A stretch of DNA of 64,000 nucleotides. Source: Salegentibacter lacus. Lineage in GTDB: Bacteria > Bacteroidota > Bacteroidia > Flavobacteriales > Flavobacteriaceae. The notes below the pieces were generated by a model. It was given only the letters and a program-made list of their open reading frames with translations. It was not told the origin of the DNA and did no database searches. A program made the translations under genes and the position numbers. Below are positions 45,160 to 52,900 of this stretch, in pieces. The stretch covers positions 185,938 to 249,937 of the forward strand of contig NZ_JAIQZB010000003.1 in NCBI RefSeq assembly GCF_020164555.1, written 5' to 3'. Numbering within the stretch: position 1 is the first letter of the stretch; every line of letters starts with the position of its first letter.

Positions 45160-45660
45160 TCAATTGTAGTTTACAGTAACTTGTAGATCACCGGCAGTTT
45201 TATAATCCCCCGGTTGTTGATTTGGATTTACAATCAAGCTGGCACCAACCCTTATGGTTTTCCCATCTCCGTTTAAACTACTGCCATTATAATTAGTAGT
45301 AAAATCCTGAAGAATCATGCTTTCACCACCATTTGTTAAACGATGAGTTCCTTTTGGTAAACTTATCCCAAATGCAAAACCGCTTTGTCCGGTAACTTCA
45401 AAGGTAGCTGCAGAAACAGTTCCTCCCTCAGCTAAATCTAAATTTCCATTTGTTATTCTTGTATTTTCGGGGGTAAGGATAACAGCTCCACCTTCTTTAG
45501 CGTCAATATTGGCGAATTGCATATTTGAAGTAGTGGTAATACCTATAGGTTGGATAATAGTGGCAGAAGCAGTGAAGTTTGCCGACGCAGAAGCCTGGGA
45601 AAAAAGAGTGCTAATTCCTAAGAATAAGCTGAAAATTATAAAGGCTAATAAATTTTTCAT
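45160..45660 (-). CDS. DUF4402 pilin-like protein, distal gene of the locus
   Basis: 166 aa with a signal peptide (FSLFLGISTLFSQ). Body: NMQFANIDAKEGGAVILTPE, ATFEVTGQSGFAFGISLPKG and GKTIRVGASLIVNPN. It ends DLQVTVNYN with penultimate Tyr. It is the first gene transcribed in the locus, 175 bp upstream of the next DUF4402 gene. The three non-adjacent copies differ enough to be distinct subunits and not recent duplicates. Confidence 0.8.
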   Translation of the reverse strand: MKNLLAFIIFSLFLGISTLFSQASASANFTASATIIQPIGITTTSNMQFANIDAKEGGAVILTPENTRITNGNLDLAEGGTVSAATFEVTGQSGFAFGISLPKGTHRLTNGGESMILQDFTTNYNGSSLNGDGKTIRVGASLIVNPNQQPGDYKTAGDLQVTVNYN

Positions 45661-45936
45661 CGTTTAACTGCTTCTGCATTTTAGTCATAGTATAAAAGTA
45701 CAAAAGATTAATCCATTTAGTCGTCCAAAAGCATATTTTTTCGATGAAATGCACTATTAATTTTAATTCATCCAATTTTAAAGTATGATTAAACCTACAT
45801 TGCCCTGATTATCAGTCAATATAGATTTTTAAAGAAATTAGATAGAAATTGTATTATTTCAATAATTATAAATAGTAGAATTTAATAGAATAAACTTAAT
45901 TTGGTGCACTTAAAATTTTTAAATGAACATATATCT

Positions 45937-46353
45937 ATGAAAAACTCTTACACTACAAGCTTAAACCTTCAAAATACCGATTTTGGCCTACTATTATTTA
46001 GATTATTCATTGGTGGGTTGATGCTTACTCACGGCATACCCAAACTCATTACGTTCTTTGGCAGTGAAGAAATAGCATTTGCAGATCCTATTGGCCTGGG
46101 AGAAACTGTCACCTTTACTTTCGCAGTATTTGCAGAATGTGTTTGTGCTATCCTTATTCTCTTAGGTTGGGTTACCAGGTTTGCAGCAATTCCTTTAATT
46201 ATAACAATGGCCGTGGCTGCAATAATCGTTCACTGGACCGATGGTTTTGGCCGCCAGGAGTTACCTTTATTATATATGGGTGGTTTTCTCTTACTTTTCT
46301 TTACCGGAGCTGGTAAATTCTCACTGGATTATTATTTTTTAAAGAAAAAGTGA
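45937..46353 (+). CDS. DoxX-family membrane protein
   Basis: 138 aa with four predicted transmembrane helices. DoxX features: LLLFRLFIGGLMLTHGIPKL, FAECVCAILILLGWVTRFA and LPLLYMGGFLLLFFTGAGKF. DoxX relatives are membrane subunits of quinone-linked or thiosulfate-linked oxidoreductases or detoxification systems. The longer frame to 45901 begins with TTG and is not needed. Its stop overlaps the ATG of the amidohydrolase by one base (TGATG), so the two are coupled. Confidence 0.85.
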   Translation: MKNSYTTSLNLQNTDFGLLLFRLFIGGLMLTHGIPKLITFFGSEEIAFADPIGLGETVTFTFAVFAECVCAILILLGWVTRFAAIPLIITMAVAAIIVHWTDGFGRQELPLLYMGGFLLLFFTGAGKFSLDYYFLKKK

Positions 46354-47750
46354 TGAAAAAAGAACGCCGGGAATTTTTAAAGAAAACCGGACTACTTGGT
46401 TTAGGCGGGTTGATTAATCCTACTTCTGTTTTTTCTAATAGCGAGCAAAGTTCTGTAGACCTTCAGAGTAAATCGTTTTTAATTAAGAATGCCCGGATCT
46501 TAAGTATGGACTTGGAAATTGGTGATTTTACCTCCGGTGACGTTCTGGTTGAGAATGGCAAAATTTCCAATGTAAGTAATAGTATTGATGCTCCACCCGG
46601 TGTTGAAACAATAAATGCTGAAGGCGGTATTTTAATTCCGGGGCTTATCGATTGTCATTGGCATTTATGGACTTCCCTGTTAAGAAGTATGTCGGGCGAT
46701 TCTGCTGAAGAAGGTTATTTTAAAATGACGGCGCGATATTCAAGGCTTTATGATCCTGAAGATATGGAACTTGCTGCAACTTATGCTATTGCCGAAGCAA
46801 TCCATTCGGGAATCACCTGTATTAGCGATTATAACCATAATGCAAGAAACCGGCAGTTTGTAAAAGCTAGCTTTGATGCGATGGCTAAAATGGGAATAAG
46901 AGGTCACGTGAGTTATGGGACTTATCGTGATATGCCCGGAAACGAGCCTACAGATTTTAAAGGCATTAGTGAATTAAAAAAACTTATTGATTCCAATTCA
47001 GAATATAATGGCATTAGTTTGGGCCTGGGATCGCGTTCTGCGAATTATAAAAATATAGAAGAAGACTGGAAGCGGGCGCGGGATTTAGGACTCAGAATTA
47101 CTATTCATGCAAGTTCCAATCAAGATCAAAAGGGACAAATAAAATCACTTTTTGATAGAAATCTCCTGGGTACTGATGTAAATATTATACATGGCAACGC
47201 TATAACTCCTGAAGAAATAAAAATGCTGGAAGAGACTGGTGCGAGTATAACCATGACTCCTTATTCTGAAATGCGTATTGGTTACGGTCTGCCAAAAATA
47301 AATGAATTATACGAATCGAATATTAATTGCTGTGTGGGTATAGATACCACGGCCTTAACCGGAAATGCCCATTTACTGGATTCTCTGAAAATGCTTCAAA
47401 ATTTAGCTAATGCCAATGCTAAAGATGAATTTTATCTGCATCCGAAGGAAGCTTTAAAAATGGCCACTATAAACGGGGCTAAAAATCTGGGTATTGAAAA
47501 GGAGACCGGGTCGATTACTCTAGGGAAAAGTGCAGATTTAGTTTTACTTAAAAAAAACGATCTTAATTTTTCTACCGGGAACAAAGCCTATCATTTAGCA
47601 ATAGAAGCAGCTTTACCCGAAAATATTGATATGGTCATGGCCAAAGGAAAGATATTAAAGTACGATGGGAAGCTCACGGGAATAAATACCAGCAACTTAA
47701 TAAATCAGGCTAAAAATCGTTTTGCGGAAATGGAGAAAGAAATTAATTAA
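46353..47750 (+). CDS. Tat-exported amidohydrolase-superfamily enzyme
   Basis: 465 aa. Twin-arginine signal (ERREFLKKTGLLGLGG). Metal ligands of the cytosine-deaminase/AtzA-TrzN group: DCHWHLW (HxH), TIHASSNQDQ, IIHGNAI and the catalytic Asp in GIDTTALTGNAHL. Such enzymes hydrolyse or deaminate N-containing ring compounds; the substrate is unknown. Coupled to DoxX and closed by a terminator. The combination of a Tat-exported hydrolase and DoxX is unusual and may reflect a membrane-linked oxidation. Confidence 0.85.
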   Translation: MKKERREFLKKTGLLGLGGLINPTSVFSNSEQSSVDLQSKSFLIKNARILSMDLEIGDFTSGDVLVENGKISNVSNSIDAPPGVETINAEGGILIPGLIDCHWHLWTSLLRSMSGDSAEEGYFKMTARYSRLYDPEDMELAATYAIAEAIHSGITCISDYNHNARNRQFVKASFDAMAKMGIRGHVSYGTYRDMPGNEPTDFKGISELKKLIDSNSEYNGISLGLGSRSANYKNIEEDWKRARDLGLRITIHASSNQDQKGQIKSLFDRNLLGTDVNIIHGNAITPEEIKMLEETGASITMTPYSEMRIGYGLPKINELYESNINCCVGIDTTALTGNAHLLDSLKMLQNLANANAKDEFYLHPKEALKMATINGAKNLGIEKETGSITLGKSADLVLLKKNDLNFSTGNKAYHLAIEAALPENIDMVMAKGKILKYDGKLTGINTSNLINQAKNRFAEMEKEIN

Positions 47751-47790
47751 AAACCTTCCTGACATTATAAAAATAAAAGGAAGGTTTTTA
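47749..47790 (+). terminator. Terminator of the DoxX-amidohydrolase operon
   Basis: AAAAACCTTCCT (47749-47760) pairs with AGGAAGGTTTTT (47778-47789). Confidence 0.85.
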
Positions 47791-47852
47791 GATCCTTTTT
47801 TACTCAATTATCGTGCTTTATTAAGCTTTGTTCCAAATTAGTTTAAAACAAA

Positions 47853-48149
47853 CTAATTATCTTTTGTGGTATCAGGATCGGGAATATCATCCAGGTCTTG
47901 CTTTTTTCGCTCGGTTCCTTTTTTATTAAATTGGTAATTTTCTTCGTCTACCAATTTATCTCTATCGTTTTTGGCGGTTTGGTTACCGCCAGGAATATCT
48001 AAATTATCGGCAGTAAAATCTACAGGCTTTTTCCGGTCCAGGTCTTTATCCTGACCTTTATTCATGCTTCGACCTTTTTTATTTAAGGCTTGTTTATCTT
48101 CAGCAGTAACGTCAGAATTATACTTTTTCTTTTCTTCTTGCTTACTCAT
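47853..48149 (-). CDS. Small highly charged disordered protein
   Basis: 98 aa, with neither signal peptide nor helix. Nearly half the residues are Asp, Glu, Lys or Arg, and Gly/Asn are also common (SMNKGQDKDLDRKKP, IPGGNQTAKNDRDK, RKKQDLDDIPDPDTTKDN). The composition suggests intrinsic disorder, as in stress-related hydrophilins of flavobacteria. No family recognised. AT-rich flanks and its codon pattern support a real gene. Confidence 0.65.
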   Translation of the reverse strand: MSKQEEKKKYNSDVTAEDKQALNKKGRSMNKGQDKDLDRKKPVDFTADNLDIPGGNQTAKNDRDKLVDEENYQFNKKGTERKKQDLDDIPDPDTTKDN

Positions 48150-48212
48150 ATCTCTATTTTTCCTTTAAATTAAGAAATAGATAGGAGCCTTCAGGTTAAA
48201 AACTGGTTAAAT

Positions 48213-48250
48213 AAAAAGGCCTAAAAAGAATTGAATCTTCTTAGGCCCTT
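48213..48250 (-). terminator. Terminator of the OmpA-family gene
   Basis: On the minus strand GGGCCTAAGAAGA pairs with TCTTTTTAGGCC (one mismatch) and TTTTTATTT follows. Confidence 0.8.
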
Positions 48251-48271
48251 AATAATTGGAAATACGGTTGA

Positions 48272-49099
48272 TTATTCAGATTCCAACATTGCAAAGAATT
48301 TATCCAGGTTAGGTATAATTACAATCCTCGTTCTTCTGTTTTTTGCTCTACTATCGTTATCTACATTATCAACTAATGGCTGGTAGCTACTTCTACCGGC
48401 AGCGATAAGCTTCTCTGGTGCAACATCATACTTGTCCTGAAGTAAACGAACAATTGAAGTTGCTCTTCTTACACTAAGATCCCAGTTATCCTGGATGTAA
48501 GATCCTTCTACCATAGTACGATCGTCGGTATGGCCTTCAATCATTACTTCCATTGCAGGCTCAGAGTTTATAACTTCAGCAAGCTTTTTAAGCAAAGGTT
48601 GTGCGTTGTTAGATACACGGTAGCTTCCGCTTCCAAACAATAATTTATCGGAGACATTGATCATTACTACAGTTTCATCTACAGTAATATCAATATCTGC
48701 ATCGTCAGATCCTTCAGAAATGTTACTCTTTAAATTATGAGAAACTGCAAGGTTAATAGAATCTTCTAAAGTTTTAGCCTGTGCAACTTTTTCAGGATCC
48801 ATTTTTGCGATGGTTGCTCGCATTTTATCCTTATTGTTGTTAGACATCACGGTAAGATCGTTCATTTCCATCTTACTATCGTTCTCTTCGCGTAAAGAAT
48901 TGATTTTTGAATTATAGTCTGCCACACGTTCTTCAATACGTGCAAATTTTTCTTCAATTTCCTCTTTTTCTACCTGAGTTTTTTGCAACGTGCTCTGGGT
49001 ATCGCTTAGTTCTTCTTCTAAAGCTACGTATTTTTTCTTAGAAACACATGAGCTTAGCATTGTTGCGGCTAAAACAGTTACGGTGATTGTTCTTTTCAT
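48272..49099 (-). CDS. OmpA-family lipoprotein
   Basis: 275 aa. Lipoprotein signal with lipobox LSSC (Cys18). A coiled coil (about 25-70) is followed by an OmpA-C peptidoglycan-binding domain (about 150-270): LFGSGSYRVSNNAQPLLKKL, VMIEGHTDDRTM, WDLSVRRATSIVRLL, SRAKNRRTRIVI. It anchors the outer membrane to the cell wall. The long coiled coil may span the periplasm. Followed by a strong terminator. Confidence 0.92.
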   Translation of the reverse strand: MKRTITVTVLAATMLSSCVSKKKYVALEEELSDTQSTLQKTQVEKEEIEEKFARIEERVADYNSKINSLREENDSKMEMNDLTVMSNNNKDKMRATIAKMDPEKVAQAKTLEDSINLAVSHNLKSNISEGSDDADIDITVDETVVMINVSDKLLFGSGSYRVSNNAQPLLKKLAEVINSEPAMEVMIEGHTDDRTMVEGSYIQDNWDLSVRRATSIVRLLQDKYDVAPEKLIAAGRSSYQPLVDNVDNDSRAKNRRTRIVIIPNLDKFFAMLESE

Positions 49100-49961
49100 A
49101 TTTCGGGTTTTTTAAGTTAGGCCTTTAGTAATTTAGATTTGGTTTTTTAAGGCTCGTTCGTGTTGGGCGAGAATCATACCAAGTTGGTGAAGAAGTTAAT
49201 GGTATATAGCGGTTAGAGCCCGGGTTGTTATTTTACCATCTCATTTAATGAGACTTAGATAGCTATTTAGAAGCCAAAATTAAATTTATAGATGATCTTA
49301 AATAAAAAATCTAATTCTAAAATCTGTGGAATTCCATTAAAACCTGTGGTGAAATTGCACACTTTTTAATATTATAAATTAAAATATTACTTCATAATAT
49401 AAATTTAAATAGCTTATTTACAGCGATTTAAAATCATTTTTTATTAGCTTTAATGCTATTGTTTTTTAGTTTGTCAGCTTGTAGTAATGCAGCCCTCGTT
49501 TTATTTGAGTAGATTAACAAAGTATGGATAACGGAAATTAATGGAATGATTTTTCTAAAATTGTTCAACGCCAGGTTCTCGTATATTTTAATGAGAATGC
49601 ACGAGAAGAAATCACACTTTGCACCAAGCGAAGCAATGATGACGGCTTGTTTGTGTTTAAAGAGACACCTAGCTCATGGAACGATGTCGGCCTACCGAAA
49701 GTGGAGCGAAAAACTTCCTTGAAATGGGGCACGGATTTGGGCAGGACGATAGTGCGGGTTATTAGGTCCTGGAATTGAATCTGTTTAGCAAGGCACGTAC
49801 CGGAATCTTCTTCTGAACTGGAAGATACAGTTCCACCAGCTACGATTCCGGATATCGAGCCTAGTCCGGCTGAATAAAGCTTTATTAACTAAATCTTAGG
49901 TTTAAAAACTTTATATTACTCTTAGAATGCAATAAATTTGAATTTCTAGCGATTACAGGAT
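49100..49961. other. Gene-free 860-bp stretch with a GC-elevated block
   Basis: 49100-49560 is ordinary AT-rich spacer, except that ATG at 49453 begins a short lipoprotein-signal-like reading (MLLFFSLSACSNAALVLFE, then stop at 49510-49512). Bases 49621-49860 have GC near 48-49%, well above the genes around. That block holds two nested hairpins (CCGGAATC 49800-49807 with GATTCCGG 49844-49851; inside, GAACTG 49815-49820 with CAGTTC 49828-49833), and one plus frame from 49542 reads through one TGA (49781-49783) to a TAA at 49874-49876. A perfect 14-bp palindrome AATAAAGCTTTATT is at 49873-49886. I recognise no family: a decayed gene or structured RNA are both possible. Confidence 0.45.
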
Positions 49962-52900
49962 TTGGAAAAAGAAAAAAAGAAGAAAAAAAATAAATACCGC
50001 ATTTTAAAGATCCTCGCAAAATTCTTTGCGGGGCTCTTTATTTTTATAATACTATTGCTGCTTTTTATTAGAAGTCCGTGGGGTCAGGGCATTATAAAAG
50101 ACCAGGTAGTAAAGAATATTTCGAGTAAAACCAATACCGAAATTGCTCTCGATAAACTTTTTATAACCTTCTCTGGAAATATACAATTAGACGGTCTTTA
50201 CCTCGAAGATAAAAAGGGAGACACTTTGGTTTATTCTAAATCGCTCGAAGCCGATATTCCTATTTGGCCTATTATTCAGGGAAATGCCATAAGTATAGAC
50301 AATTTAGATTGGGAAGGTTTAAAAGCTAACATCGTAAGAAAAGATTCTATAGACGGTTTTAACTACGAATTTTTAATGGAAGCCTTCGCGGCCGATTCTA
50401 CCCAACAGGCAAGCCAGCAACCTACCCAACAGGATACTACAGCTTCACAGGAAATTAATATTGGAAATCTAAATTTTAAAAACTTCAACATCAACTTTAA
50501 AGATGATGTTATGGGTATTGACACTGAATTATCCCTCGGTGAACTTATCTTGGAACTGGAAAAAACCGATCTTGAAAAAATGGATTTCCGGGCGGCAAAC
50601 GCGAGCATCGTTAATACAAAGATTAAATATTTGCAAAATAAACCCTTTCCTGAATCTGAAGAGGAAGAACCAGCGCCAATGCCATATCTAGTAGTAGATA
50701 ATTTTAATCTTGAAAATGTACAGGCTAATTATAATTCTATTCCAGACGGAATAAATGCGAATCTGGATATTGCTGAATTTTTAGCTGAAGTTCCGTTAAT
50801 GGATTTAAAAACTCAGGAAATTAAAGTAAATAGTATAGCGCTGAAGAATTCTGAGATTAAAGTTGAAATGAAATCTTTAGAAAAGCCCCAGGATAGCACA
50901 GCTACCAAAAATTCAGCGTTTACCTGGCCAGATTGGGAAATTGCTGTAGATGAAATCAATTTTTCTGAAAATCAATTAACCTATTTAGTTGATGGCGCAG
51001 CGCCTACACAGGATGAATTCAATGCTGGAGCACTGGCACTTGATTCTCTTGATTTTAATGCTAATAATCTATTTTTAAAAGACAAAAAAGCCGGGGCAGA
51101 AGTGGCTGCTTTAAATTTTAATGAAGCCTCAGGCCTAAATTTAAAAAAGCTGAATTTCAACCTAAACCTGGAAGAAACTCAATTGAATCTTTCAGATTTG
51201 GCATTGGCCTTAAATGAAAACCAATTAGAAGGTGAGGCTACTTTAAAATATAATTCTATACAGGAATTGATCGATAATTCTGAAGAAGCAGAACTTTCCC
51301 TCGATTTACCAACAATTTTAGTAGACTTAAAAGATGCTTTTCGATTTCAGCCAGATTTAAGGTCTAATCCTTATATGAAGGAGTTGAGCACAAATAAAGT
51401 ATCGGGGAATCTTCAGGCTTCAGGGAAACTTTCAGCAATAGATATTGCAAGAGCCAATTTTAGATGGAAAAACACGTCATTTTCAGCTAACGGAAATATT
51501 TATAACGCCACAGATCCCGATAATATTCGATTTAATATTCCTCGTTTCAATGCGAAATCCCGAAAATCTGATCTTACCGGTTTTGTGAGTGAAAAAGACC
51601 TGGGGATAAGCATTCCGAAGAATATTCAACTTAGCGTAAATTTTGAAGGAGGCCTGGAAGATCTTTCTACCAAAGCACTTTTACAAACTTCTGAAGGTGA
51701 TATTCGCATAGATGGGAATTTTTCCAATCAGGAAGAAATCGTTTTTGAAGGTATAATGACTTCAGAAGAACTTCAGCTTGGAACTATCCTGCAAAATGAA
51801 AGCCTTGGAGCTTTAGATATTAAAATTGAAACTTCTGGAAAAGGAAGCACAGTAAACACCCTTGATGCGACTTATGATGCAACCATAACTTCATTTTCTT
51901 ACAATGATTATGAAATTGAAGGCCTTAATATTTCAGGTGAAATTGAAGACGGAAGCGGGAATATTACTTCAAGTTATAAAGACGATAACTTAGAATTAGC
52001 GCTTAATTCCCAAGTAAAATTGGATTCGGTTAAACCAAAAGCGAACCTTAATTTAGATTTAAAAGGAGCAAGGTTACAGGAATTGGGACTGGCTTCCCGT
52101 GATATTCGACTGGCTTTTAAACTGGCTGCTCAATTTGAAGGAAATGCAGAAGAATATGAAACTTACGCCGATATAAAAGATGCAGTTGTAGTTTATGACA
52201 ATAACACCTATCTCCCCGGAGATTTAAGTGCTCATGCTTTTGTGCGTACCGATTCTACTTCGTTACAGATTAGCAATAAAATTTTAGAACTGGATTTAAA
52301 ATCTAATGCCGATCCCGTAGATTTTTCCAATGCATTAAACCGTCATTACCAATCTTATTTTACCGATGTAGACCCTTTAGATACCGTACAAAAACCCGTA
52401 AATTTAAAACTGCGCGGCACTATAATGGATGATCCCGTTTTAAGCGAAGTTTTCTTATCTAATTTAGAACAATTAGATACTATTCATATTGAAGCCGATT
52501 TTAATGAAAAAGAGCGAAAACTTGATGCCCTGGTAAGTTTACCTTATATAAATTATTACAGCAGCGAGATAGACAGTTTGGAATTCAGCTTAAATTCAGA
52601 TCCTGAGAATTTCGATTTCAATCTTGGTTTTAAAGCAATAAATTCTGGTCCAATCGCTATTCAGAAAACCGATTTTTACGGAAGTGTCACGGAAGATAAA
52701 CTTTTCCTTGATTTTACTTCTATGCAAGGTGAAGATAGGTTAATCCACATGGCTTCAGAAATCACAAAATCTGAAGATAGATTAAGGTTTCATATAAATC
52801 CGGAAGATTTAATCTTGAATAAAAAGGAATGGAATATTGCTGCCGATAATGAGATGATTGTTTACGATCAGGATATTACTACAAATAATTTCAGGTTAAC

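Noticed and set aside
49591..49719. Plus frame MRMHEKKSHFAPSEAMM as a gene
   Set aside because: Only 42 codons, overlapping a longer open frame in another register, with no recognised family.
49621..49880. tmRNA, RNase P RNA or 6S RNA identity for the GC-elevated block
   Set aside because: Key conserved sequences of those RNAs (tmRNA ends, RNase P P4 strands) were not found.
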